From Pseudomonas sp. PSKL.D1 (GTDB lineage Bacteria; Pseudomonadota; Gammaproteobacteria; Pseudomonadales; Pseudomonadaceae): a stretch of 64,000 nucleotides of DNA. Position 1 is the stretch's first letter, and each line of letters begins with the position of its first letter. Below are positions 37,314-45,127 of the stretch, one piece after another. The DNA lies in assembly GCF_028898945.1 (NCBI RefSeq), contig NZ_CP118607.1:2466001-2530000 (forward strand), read 5' to 3'. The notes under the pieces are model-generated. The model did no database searches and was not told the DNA's origin. It saw nothing but the letters and a program-made list of their open reading frames with translations. The position numbers were made by a program, and so were the translations under genes.

Positions 37314-38609
37314 TCAACGGGCGATGGCGACGGTGGTTTGCTGCAGCTCGCCGCGCAGGCGGGCCAGGCCACAGACACCGATCAGGGAAAGCGTGGATAA
37401 TGCGGTGAAGAACAGCGCCAGCGGCAGCCACTCACCGGCAAAACGGTCGGCCAGCAACGTGCCGATGATCGGCGTGCTGCCACCGGCAATGGCGCAAATG
37501 AGCTGGTAGGCCAGCGAGATGCCCGAGTAGCGCAGGTGCGCCGGGAAGGCCTGGGTCATGTACCCGGCGATCACCGCATACAGGGCAGACAGCGTGACCA
37601 CGGCCAGGGCGATGCCGAGGGTCATCAGCACCAGGTTTTGCGTGCCGACCAGCAGGAACATTGGGTAGGGCACGGCCATGCACAGCAGCGCCACCAGTTT
37701 GAGGAAACGGCCTTCGCCCATGCGCTCGGCCAGTAGCGCCGCCAGTGGCTGGGTCAGGAACTGCAGGATGGTCACCAGGAACAGGCAGTCGAGGATGGTT
37801 GCCCGGGGGATGCCCTGGTAGGTGGTGACGTAGGTGATCATGAAGGTATTGGTGAAGAAGAACCCGGCCGAACCGATGGTCACCGCCAGCGCGGAAAACA
37901 CAATCTGCCGCCAGCAGTCGCGCACCACCTCCAGCACCGGGTACTTGACCACTTGCTGTTTGGCCTGGGCGGCCTTGAACTCGGGCGATTCGTCGACGCC
38001 CAGGCGAATCGCCAGGCCCACCATCATCAGCACGCCGCTGGCCAGGAACGGCAGGCGCCAGCCCCAGCTGAGAAAATCATCCTGATCGAGCATCGACACC
38101 AGGCGAAAAGCAATCAGCGCCAAGAGCAGACCCGCCGGGCTCCCCAGTTGGGCGAACGAGGCGTAGAACACCTTGCGCCTGGCCGGTGCGTGTTCGCTGG
38201 CCATCAGCACCGCGCCACCCCATTCGCCGCCCACCGAAATGCCCTGGATAATGCGCAGCGCAATCAGGCCCACGGGCGCCCAGATACCGGCCGTGGCGTA
38301 GCTGGGCAACAGGCCGATGCCGGTGGTGGCCAGGCCCATCAGCAGCATGGTGAACAGCAGCATCTTCTTGCGCCCCAGGCGGTCGCCCAGGTGGCCGAAG
38401 ACCATGCCCGCCATGGGGCGGGCAACAAAGCCCACGGCAAAGGTGCCGAACGCCGCCAGGGTGCTGAGCAGCGGGTTGCTGCTGGGGAAAAACACCTGGC
38501 CGAGCACCAGCGCCGCCGCGGTGGCGTAGATGTAGAAGTCGTAAAACTCGATGGTGGTACCGACGAACGCGGCCGCCGCCGCGCGTCGCGGCTGGTTGGA
38601 GGTATGCAT
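37314..38609 (-). CDS. MFS transporter, metabolite:H+ symporter family
   Basis: 431 residues, 12 helices. MHS signatures: GTTIEFYDFYIYATAAAL near residue 17, FGHLGDRLGRKKML near 71, RIIQGISVGGEWGGAVLMASEH near 118. It is related to but distinct from the carrier at 34162-35493. It is the first gene of the minus-strand operon and is divergent from the LysR gene at 38765. Confidence 0.92.
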   Translation of the reverse strand: MHTSNQPRRAAAAAFVGTTIEFYDFYIYATAAALVLGQVFFPSSNPLLSTLAAFGTFAVGFVARPMAGMVFGHLGDRLGRKKMLLFTMLLMGLATTGIGLLPSYATAGIWAPVGLIALRIIQGISVGGEWGGAVLMASEHAPARRKVFYASFAQLGSPAGLLLALIAFRLVSMLDQDDFLSWGWRLPFLASGVLMMVGLAIRLGVDESPEFKAAQAKQQVVKYPVLEVVRDCWRQIVFSALAVTIGSAGFFFTNTFMITYVTTYQGIPRATILDCLFLVTILQFLTQPLAALLAERMGEGRFLKLVALLCMAVPYPMFLLVGTQNLVLMTLGIALAVVTLSALYAVIAGYMTQAFPAHLRYSGISLAYQLICAIAGGSTPIIGTLLADRFAGEWLPLALFFTALSTLSLIGVCGLARLRGELQQTTVAIAR

Positions 38610-38705
38610 GCAAGGCCCTTCTTGGTGTTATTGGCAGGGGTCTGATGGGGCTGATCCGGTTGCGCTCTGTGTGGCGCTTTCGGGTTTTATCGCCTTGGGG
38701 CTATG

Positions 38706-38755
38706 ATTAGTCAATTTGCTAATTCTTATCCGTCGTATTAGCAGCGCTACTAATA
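38706..38755. promoter_or_regulatory. Paired ATTAG-N8-CTAAT palindromes, likely LysR operator
   Basis: Two inverted repeats lie in the divergent gap: ATTAG-N8-CTAAT at 38706-38723 and TATTAG-N8-CTAATA at 38736-38755. Their centres are 31 bases apart, three helical turns, so bound dimers would sit on one face. Both lie just before the LysR start and near the promoter of the seven-gene operon. Confidence 0.65.
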
Positions 38756-38764
38756 AGGCCCCTG

Positions 38765-39754
38765 ATGAACCCGCCGACTTCAAGAACTGATGCATTGGTC
38801 AACAAATGGGAAGGGCGGCGTTTTCTTAACGATCGCCTGGACTGGAACCTGCTGCGCACCTACCTGGCCATCGGCCAGGAAGGCAGCATCAGCCGCGCGG
38901 CGGCCAGGTTGCATGTGACCCAGTCGGCGGTCAGCCAAGCGCTGCGCAGGCTGGAAGAGCAGCTGGGTTGTGCGCTGATCTTGCGCGGTGGCCCGCGCTT
39001 TGACCTGACGGCGGCGGGGGAAGAAGTGCTGCGCATTGCCACCGACATCTACGGCGATGTGTCGCGCATCAGCACGGCAGTGGAGCAGCAAAGCGACGGT
39101 GTGGCCGGCAAGGTACGGCTGCTCAGCATCAGCCGGGTGCAGTCGGTGCTGTATGACGAATTTCTCGCCGACTTCCACGAGGCCCACCCCCGCGTGGAGC
39201 TGGAAATCGAAGTGCTGCGCAGCGCCGACATCATCAGCTCGCTGCTGCAAAAAACCGCCACCGCCGGGCTTGGCCTGTGTCGCATCCCCCAGCCCAAGCT
39301 GGAACAGCGCCAATTGCTGCGCCAGCGTTACGCGTTTTACTGCGGTGCCCGCCATCGGCTCTTCGGGCGTACCGATGTGACCTTGGAAACATTGCGTGGT
39401 GAGCACTTTGTGAGCTTTGTCAGCGACCAGTTGGGGGGCAACCTGTCACCGCTGGCGATGTTCCGCGACCAGCACGGGTTTACCGGGCGTATCGTCGCCT
39501 CGTCTTCCAGCTTCGAGGAAATCCACCGCCTGGTGTGCGCAGGCTTTGGGGTAGGGTGCCTGCCCGAGCACCTGCTGCGCGAAGATGTGGAAAAAGGCCT
39601 GCTGTGGCGGCTGCCGCCGGACGAGGGCATTGTCGATGTGAACTTGCATTTGCTGTGGAACCGCGAGCAAAAAATGACGGTGGCCGAGACGGTGTTTCTG
39701 GAGAGCTTCCAGCATCGGCTGGCGACGGCTGACGGCGGTGAAGTGCACGGTTGA
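38765..39754 (+). CDS. LysR-family regulator of the aldolase/transport operon
   Basis: 329 residues, with a 27-residue N-terminal extension before the usual LysR start (LDWNLLRTYLAIGQEGSISRA). The helix-turn-helix is LHVTQSAVSQALRRLEEQLG. The effector domain follows (LSISRVQSVLYDEFLADFHE). It is divergent from the 37314-38609 carrier gene with the palindrome pair between them. It probably activates that operon in response to its substrate. Confidence 0.92.
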   Translation: MNPPTSRTDALVNKWEGRRFLNDRLDWNLLRTYLAIGQEGSISRAAARLHVTQSAVSQALRRLEEQLGCALILRGGPRFDLTAAGEEVLRIATDIYGDVSRISTAVEQQSDGVAGKVRLLSISRVQSVLYDEFLADFHEAHPRVELEIEVLRSADIISSLLQKTATAGLGLCRIPQPKLEQRQLLRQRYAFYCGARHRLFGRTDVTLETLRGEHFVSFVSDQLGGNLSPLAMFRDQHGFTGRIVASSSSFEEIHRLVCAGFGVGCLPEHLLREDVEKGLLWRLPPDEGIVDVNLHLLWNREQKMTVAETVFLESFQHRLATADGGEVHG

Positions 39755-39990
39755 GTATCAGACTTGAGCGCGTGGAGGCTCAGTCATTGGCAGCCCGTAA
39801 AGTCGGGTGCCACTTCGACCGTTTCTTGGCGGGTTTCGCCTTGCCTGACCTTCGTCTCACTACTTTTTTACGCAGGTCTTGAGTGTGCTTTTTCAGCATT
39901 AACCGAGTTACAAAAAACTACCCAAGAGCGCCAGTGCTTTGGTGTGGTTGCTGCGCTCTTGGGGGTTTCTAAAGTGTCGAATAATAAAGG
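39755..39990. other. Gene-free gap at edge of AT-rich patch
   Basis: 236 bases between the LysR stop and the stop of the convergent AT-rich gene. It marks the change from GC-rich core DNA to AT-richer sequence. No hairpin with a T run, repeat or ORF of note was seen. Confidence 0.4.
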
Positions 39991-40842
39991 CTACCTAAAA
40001 AAGCAGCCGAAATTGTCGAACTGCGCAGGGCTTCCAGTTTGTCCAACTTTGCGGTCCAGGCGCAATCGGTTAATTAAGCGATCTAAGCTTGTGTAGGAGA
40101 ATTTATCTACAATGCCTGTGGCGAATCTCTTTGTGATGGAGTCTACTAATGTATTGTTGTCGTAAAGCTGGAGTATGTACTCGCGATTTTGATGTTCGTA
40201 GACATCAAATTCAATGGTATTGCCATGGCGCTTGAAGTTGAAGTTCAGCACACCAATTTGATGGTAAATCCAAGGGGCAGCCAATGGGAAAGGGGGTATC
40301 GGGGCGTAGACTCTCGTGATGTGAGTGTCAGAGACAGACTCCGCCACCAGCGTAAGTGCTGGGCATACGACGGTTTGGCCGCTAAGGATAGCTTGATCTG
40401 GAATGGTTTCAAACGTCTCAGTTATAGGGATATTGGAAGCTACCGTTATTAAAATTTCGTTGGAGCGTTGCCATTGGCCATTTATTTCTACCTCGTAGTG
40501 CCACGGTAGCTGCCCTGTTCCGTCGACTCGCCAAAGCAGTAGGGCGGAAACAGGAATGGGAAGTGCCTCGTCGGGTTTGGAAACATCCACCGCGTCGGTA
40601 ACAAAGGTGCCGATCACACCTTGAACGCGCTCTCCAAGCTTCAATCCTGCAGCTGCAGGCACCAAGATAGTTACGCCTGTATCGGGATTGGTAATTACAC
40701 CACTTCCGTTTGCGCCGATTACCGTCGGCGAGGGTAGAATACGCTCGGTCTTGCTGACCCGGAAAATCAATGGGCTGGATCGGACAGGAGCAGTACTGCG
40801 TTCGTTGCCTTGGGTGTGCATGAAGCTGGTTGAGTTTGTCAT
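39991..40842 (-). CDS. Uncharacterised two-part protein, paralogue of next gene
   Basis: 283 residues from the ATG at 40842, preceded by GCGGGA. The C-terminal half (about 140 residues, from ETFETIPDQAIL to FGCFFR) is clearly homologous to the protein at 41163-41627, with shared runs LAAPWIYHQ, GNTIEFDV and RLINRLRL. The N-terminal half (about 30-140) looks like a beta-sandwich repeat of the kind seen in Pseudomonas surface proteins (GVTILVPAAAGLKLGERV, WHYEVEINGQWQRSNEIL). There is no signal peptide or membrane helix. The base composition is AT-richer than the core. I do not recognise the C-terminal family. Confidence 0.75.
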   Translation of the reverse strand: MTNSTSFMHTQGNERSTAPVRSSPLIFRVSKTERILPSPTVIGANGSGVITNPDTGVTILVPAAAGLKLGERVQGVIGTFVTDAVDVSKPDEALPIPVSALLLWRVDGTGQLPWHYEVEINGQWQRSNEILITVASNIPITETFETIPDQAILSGQTVVCPALTLVAESVSDTHITRVYAPIPPFPLAAPWIYHQIGVLNFNFKRHGNTIEFDVYEHQNREYILQLYDNNTLVDSITKRFATGIVDKFSYTSLDRLINRLRLDRKVGQTGSPAQFDNFGCFFR

Positions 40843-41162
40843 ATATGATCCCGCTTGTAGCTGTGCAACACAGTTTGATGGTGTCGGTCTCATGGCGACA
40901 CGGTTAAAATGTCAGGTGCCTGGGCCGGCCACGCAACTCTGGCACCTGATACGGATTGATACAGCGTTGAAGCATCACTCTGAGTACTCATGTACAACAC
41001 GTAAAACGAGCCCGACTCCGACCGATACTCGGCGCTTTTTGCCTCGCCTGCTATATGTTCCAAGATTGTGTTGCAGATCCGTTAATATAATTCCCGTGCG
41101 CGGGTCGATAGAAACCTTAATCAAGCTCCTTTCGATTTCGCTACGCGTGTAGTGTGTTGGCC
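40843..41162. other. Gap between the two paralogous genes
   Basis: 320 bases. A 67-codon minus frame (40975-41178) overlaps the end of the upstream paralogue and has no recognisable features; I do not call it a gene. The promoter of the 39991-40842 gene is probably here. Composition is AT-rich. Confidence 0.4.
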
Positions 41163-41627
41163 TTAAACGATATAGCAACTGAAGTTGTCCAGCTGCGCAG
41201 GACCCCCTGATACTCCAATTTTACGCTCCAGGCGCAGCCTGTTGATCAAGCGGTCGCTGACGGTATGGATAAATTTATCCGGTTTGCCAGGGACGAATTG
41301 TCTAGGGATGGAGATTACCAAATCATCGTCTTCATACAGGTGGAGTATGTAGTCGCGGCGATGTTGTCTTTCGCAGACATCAAATTCTATAGTATTGCCA
41401 ACGTGTTTGAATGTGAAATCCAGCACGCCAACCTGGTGGTAAATCCAAGGGGCAGCCAAAGGTTCAGGAGGGATTGGCGCGTAAATTCTAGTGATGTAGG
41501 TGTCAGAGACTTCTTCAGCGAGCAGCGTCAAAGTTGGACAATCTACAGTTTCACCGGTTTTGACGGCGCGATCCTCAATGGATTCGAAGGTTTCTATTTG
41601 CTTCTGGGCTGGTGCGGGCTTATTCAT
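41163..41627 (-). CDS. Uncharacterised protein, single-domain paralogue
   Basis: 154 residues from the ATG at 41627 (MNKPAPAQKQIETFESIEDR). ATG 41669 is a possible alternative; neither has a strong ribosome site. It is nearly all one domain, homologous to the C-terminal half of the 39991-40842 protein, and rich in beta-strand-like segments (YILHLYEDDDLVISIPRQF). A shared 21-base DNA run (GGTAAATCCAAGGGGCAGCC and on) in both genes shows duplication is also visible in DNA. It has no signal peptide. Function unknown. Confidence 0.72.
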   Translation of the reverse strand: MNKPAPAQKQIETFESIEDRAVKTGETVDCPTLTLLAEEVSDTYITRIYAPIPPEPLAAPWIYHQVGVLDFTFKHVGNTIEFDVCERQHRRDYILHLYEDDDLVISIPRQFVPGKPDKFIHTVSDRLINRLRLERKIGVSGGPAQLDNFSCYIV

Positions 41628-42060
41628 GGGAGAATTCTCTGATGTTTGTGGGTCATCGTCACGCAGCATCTGACTGCGCCGAGGCTGGGAGAAACAGCAC
41701 GGTGCGGACTTAGTGAACCGGATTTTGCAGCGCCAGGAAACTAGCAAAAATGACAGTTTTAGCTCGGCATAAAAATGGCTAAGGTGGGGAAACTGCTTTG
41801 ACAAAGCACGATTTTTGCCGGGGCTTCAATTGCTTGCTTGAAGTCTCGCCCGGGAGGGGCGCTACTAAACTTCAACTTTCGAGAGCGCCCATTGGGTCTG
41901 GCGGGATACCGTACAGCGCCCGGACCTGGGCATACGATAGTTTGCCCCTTGGCCTGAATGCGCGCAAAGCAGGTTGACAGTGTGAGGCTGGATGCCTCTG
42001 GTTACTGTTCTTGGGTCAGTTTGTGCCGCCAGGGCCTGCGAACTGTCGCAACATTCCGGT
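41628..42060. other. Gene-free stretch, 433 bases
   Basis: Between the AT-rich paralogue and the TetR gene. It holds the probable promoter of the paralogue (AT-rich around 41740-41820) and returns to high GC near 41850. Short dyads occur (CTTCAA/TTGAAG at 41824-41843) but nothing I can assign. Confidence 0.4.
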
Positions 42061-42693
42061 TTACTCCGGTGCCAGGCCATTGAGCAGCAGTTGCAGCGAC
42101 GAAGCCGCGGCCGCCCGGTAGTCAAACGGCTGGCCCCACAGTTCGGGCGCCTGAGGCCCAAGGCTGATGCACGACTGGGCAATCGCCCACACCGATGGCA
42201 GCACGTGTTCCGGGTTCACCGGTGCCAGTTTGCCGCTGCCGATCCAGCGCCGGACGCATGCCGTGTTGTCATGGGCCAGTTTGGCCAGGCGCTCGAGAAA
42301 ATCGCCCGGGATGCGTTTGCCACCCGCCTTCATCTCGAGCAGCAGTACTTTGGAGGCAAAAGGCTGCCCCTCGAACAGCGAAATCATCGATGTGACCGTG
42401 CGGCCCAATGCTTCCAGGGGCTCGTCATCGTGCCTGAAGGGGGTGCAGGCCTGCAGGTAACTGGGGGCGATGTTTTCCAGTACCTTGGCGTAGATGTTGG
42501 CCTTGGACTTGAAGTAATACAGCACGTTGGACCTGGGCAGGCTGGCCAGGGAGGCGATGGCCGAGAGCTTGGTGGCGGCGTAACCCTGCTGGGCGAATGC
42601 CTCGCTGGCGGCATTGAGGATAAGGCTGCGAACGGGTTCGGCAACGGTAGCCCCTGGTGTTTCTCGCGGTAGCTCGAACGGCATGATGTACAC
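42061..42693 (-). CDS. TetR-family regulator, RutR-like
   Basis: 210 residues if started at the GTG at 42693, which has AGGAA at good distance; the ATG at 42684 is the alternative. The N-terminal helix-turn-helix is ATKLSAIASLASLPRSNVLYYFKSK, close in pattern to RutR. A TetR C-terminal ligand domain follows. It is downstream of the LysR gene on the same strand and has its own operator-like palindrome at 42721-42749. Confidence 0.88.
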   Translation of the reverse strand: MYIMPFELPRETPGATVAEPVRSLILNAASEAFAQQGYAATKLSAIASLASLPRSNVLYYFKSKANIYAKVLENIAPSYLQACTPFRHDDEPLEALGRTVTSMISLFEGQPFASKVLLLEMKAGGKRIPGDFLERLAKLAHDNTACVRRWIGSGKLAPVNPEHVLPSVWAIAQSCISLGPQAPELWGQPFDYRAAAASSLQLLLNGLAPE

Positions 42694-42720
42694 GGCAAGG
42701 GTTCCTGGCGGCAAATGAGT

Positions 42721-42749
42721 ATCGCAATATACAAAAATATATAGCGAAA
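42721..42749. promoter_or_regulatory. Operator-like dyad upstream of tetR
   Basis: On the minus strand it begins TTTCGCTATATA and ends ATTGCGAT, with inverted half-sites TCGCTATAT / ATATTGCGA. It shares 20 of 29 positions, all in the outer arms, with the element at 43692-43720. Confidence 0.55.
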
Positions 42750-42760
42750 ATCAGTCGCTG

Positions 42761-43675
42761 TCAGGCAATCGCTTGTGCGGCCGCTTGCACCAGGCCACGC
42801 AGCCAGCGTGAAGCGTGAGAGCGATGCGCACGCGCATGCCAGAGTTGGTAATAGCGCAACGGCTCGGCCAGCACCGGGAATGGCTCGATCCGCACAGGCA
42901 GAAGCTCGGCGTAATGCCTGGCGAACGCCCGCGTGGTGGTGAATACCAGGTCGGACCTGACCAGCGCATAGGGTGCCAGGCAAAAGTAGGGCAATGTGGT
43001 GGTCACGTTGCGGTGCAGGCCGCTTCTGGCCAGTTCCGTGCCTATCGTGCCGTGGCCGGCGGTAGGGTGGGTCAGCACATCAAGGTGATGGGCATGGGTA
43101 TAGGCGTCCCGGGTCAGGGCGCCACGGGGTATCGGGTGCCCGTTGCGCACCAGGCAGACCAGGTCGTCGTCGCACAATGGCTGCAGGTGCAAGTGCTGCT
43201 CGGGGCTGCGCCAGTTGCCAATCACCAGGTCCAGCGCGCCTTCTTCCAGCCCTTTGGAATAGCCACCGTCGGCCTGCAGGTGGGCCAGCTCCAGGGTTGC
43301 GAGGGGCGCCTGGGCCTGGAACCGCTCAATGATGGCGGGCACGAAGAACACGCTCAGGTAATCCGGCGTGCAAATACGAAAATGCTGGCGTGTGGTGGCG
43401 GGGTTGAAGCAGTCGACCGGGTGCAGCACCTGTTCGATTCCGCACAGCGCTTGCGCCACGGGTTCTATCAAGCTTTGGCCATGGCTGGTCAACACCATGC
43501 GGCTGCCGCTGCGCACCAGCAGCGGGTCGCCGGTTAATGCTCGCAAGCGGCGCAAGGCCACACTGACTGCGGGCTGGCTTTGCCCCAGGCGTTCGGCGGT
43601 GCGCGAAACGCTGCATTCGGTTAGCAGCAGATGCAGCGTGCGCAGCAGGTGGGTATCGAAGTTGGGCGTGGGCAC
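42761..43675 (-). CDS. LysR-family regulator
   Basis: 304 residues. Helix-turn-helix: SVSRTAERLGQSQPAVSVALRRL. The effector domain has the NodD/NahR-like pattern LRICTPDYLSVFFVP (here FRICTPDYL) and DLVIGNW, which suggests the aromatic-acid-sensing LysR group. It lies 72 bases downstream of the rubredoxin-reductase gene on the same strand, with an operator-like palindrome in the gap, so it may be both in the operon and separately promoted. Confidence 0.9.
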   Translation of the reverse strand: MPTPNFDTHLLRTLHLLLTECSVSRTAERLGQSQPAVSVALRRLRALTGDPLLVRSGSRMVLTSHGQSLIEPVAQALCGIEQVLHPVDCFNPATTRQHFRICTPDYLSVFFVPAIIERFQAQAPLATLELAHLQADGGYSKGLEEGALDLVIGNWRSPEQHLHLQPLCDDDLVCLVRNGHPIPRGALTRDAYTHAHHLDVLTHPTAGHGTIGTELARSGLHRNVTTTLPYFCLAPYALVRSDLVFTTTRAFARHYAELLPVRIEPFPVLAEPLRYYQLWHARAHRSHASRWLRGLVQAAAQAIA

Positions 43676-43691
43676 AGCAGCCTCGTATTGG

Positions 43692-43720
43692 TTTCGCTAT
43701 ATAGAAAACAATATATCGAT
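43692..43720. promoter_or_regulatory. Operator-like dyad upstream of lysR
   Basis: TTTCGCTATATA at the left edge and ATATATCGAT at the right, a dyad with an 11-base AT-rich centre. It matches the 42721-42749 element in the arms. It sits 17 bases before the LysR start on the minus strand. Confidence 0.55.
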
Positions 43721-43747
43721 TGCTGATGCCCACGGCGACAACTCCCT

Positions 43748-45109
43748 TTATCGCCAGGCCGGCAGCGCCTCCAACAGTTCGGCCTTTTCCCGGGTTGCCG
43801 CGCCCATCAGTACAAAGCCCCGTACCTGCTGTTGAGCGTCATGGTAAAGGGCGCGGACATTGGCCATGCCTTGCTTGCCGCTGCCCAGCATTTCAGTCGA
43901 CCACAGGCCCTGATCATCCAGGGGTGATGCCACCACGGTCGGCAAGACGCTGGTCTTGATGGTGACGGGCATGGCGGGGTAGCTGACCGGGGTAGGGTCG
44001 CCAGCCAGGGTGCGGGCCAACGCGCGTGCCTGAATCATGATTGGCATCACATAGGGCAACACCAAACCATGCACCTGTGCGCAGTCGCCCAAGGCGTAGA
44101 CGTTGCTCGCGCTGGTGCGCAGGCACGCATCGGTGACAATGCCAGCGGCGACCGCCAAGCCCGCATTGCGCGCCAGTTCCACCCGCGGCTGCAGGCCGAT
44201 GGCGCTGAGCACGTAGTCCACCTGCAACGCGCGGCCATCATTCAGCTGCAGGCGCAGGCCAAGCGGGTCGCGATCGATGGCCACCGGGCCATTGCCCAGT
44301 TCCAGGTGCACGCCGAGGGAGGCCAGCGCGTCCGCCATGGCTGTGCCGGCCTGGGCCGGCAGCAGGCGGCTCAGTGGCCAGGTGGCGCGGTCGATGACCG
44401 ACACGGCATGGCCTGCGTGGCTCAGGTCATTGGCAAACTCGCAGCCAATCAGGCCGCCGCCAAGAATCGCAATTCGGCTGGCCTGGCCGATTTGCCGGCG
44501 AAAGCTGCGGTAGTCCTGCAGGTCGTTCACGGTGACCACCGCGTCAGCGCCATCGCCTGGCAGGTCAGGGCGCCGCGAGTCGGCGCCCAGGGCCAGCACC
44601 AGGGCGCGATAGGGTTGTGGCCGGCCATTGATGGTGATGCAGTGCGCCCCGATGTCGATGTGCTCCGCCGCGGCGTGTGTCAGCACGGTTGCTTGCAGTT
44701 GCAACGCCATCTGTTCGGCGTTGCAGGTCACCAACTGCTCCGGCTGGCGTGCGCTCTGATAGGCGTTGGACAGCGCAGGCTTGGAATAGAACTCGCCGCC
44801 ATCGCGGGTCACGATCAGGATCGGTGTGACGGTATCGAGTTTGCGCAGCTCCCGCGCCACGGTGTAGCCGGCCAGGCCCGAGCCGACGATGACGATCGGC
44901 TCCGGCGCTGCCGGGGCAGCCAACTGTTGCGCCTCTGCCGTCAACGGCAACCGCACCATTTCGAAGTCGGCCTTGCCCACGCCGCACTCCGGGCAGTACC
45001 AGTCCTGTGGCACATCCTCCCAACGGGTGCCGGCGGCGATGCCGTCCTCCGGCCTTCCCAAGGCTTCGTCGTAAAAGAAGCCGCACACAAGGCATTCCCA
45101 TTTGTACAT
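43748..45109 (-). CDS. Rubredoxin-rubredoxin reductase fusion protein
   Basis: 453 residues. N-terminal rubredoxin (1-53) with four Fe ligands Cys6, Cys9, Cys39 and Cys42 (ECLVCG, YCPECG). Then a short linker and an FAD/NADH oxidoreductase (about 70-453) with FAD motif [17 protein letters not shown] motif [14 protein letters not shown] and the late FAD motif [11 protein letters not shown]. Such reductases pass electrons from NADH to rubredoxin, normally for alkane hydroxylase. Here it sits 18 bases after a Rieske oxygenase and no alkane hydroxylase is present, so it probably serves that oxygenase. It also resembles the redox chain of the anaerobe-type NADH:rubredoxin reductases. Confidence 0.93.
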   Translation of the reverse strand: MYKWECLVCGFFYDEALGRPEDGIAAGTRWEDVPQDWYCPECGVGKADFEMVRLPLTAEAQQLAAPAAPEPIVIVGSGLAGYTVARELRKLDTVTPILIVTRDGGEFYSKPALSNAYQSARQPEQLVTCNAEQMALQLQATVLTHAAAEHIDIGAHCITINGRPQPYRALVLALGADSRRPDLPGDGADAVVTVNDLQDYRSFRRQIGQASRIAILGGGLIGCEFANDLSHAGHAVSVIDRATWPLSRLLPAQAGTAMADALASLGVHLELGNGPVAIDRDPLGLRLQLNDGRALQVDYVLSAIGLQPRVELARNAGLAVAAGIVTDACLRTSASNVYALGDCAQVHGLVLPYVMPIMIQARALARTLAGDPTPVSYPAMPVTIKTSVLPTVVASPLDDQGLWSTEMLGSGKQGMANVRALYHDAQQQVRGFVLMGAATREKAELLEALPAWR

Positions 45110-45127
45110 GTTCCAGACTCCCGTCGG

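Noticed and set aside
40975..41178. 67-codon minus-strand frame between the paralogues
   Set aside because: It overlaps the end of the upstream gene, has no ribosome site and no homology I can see.
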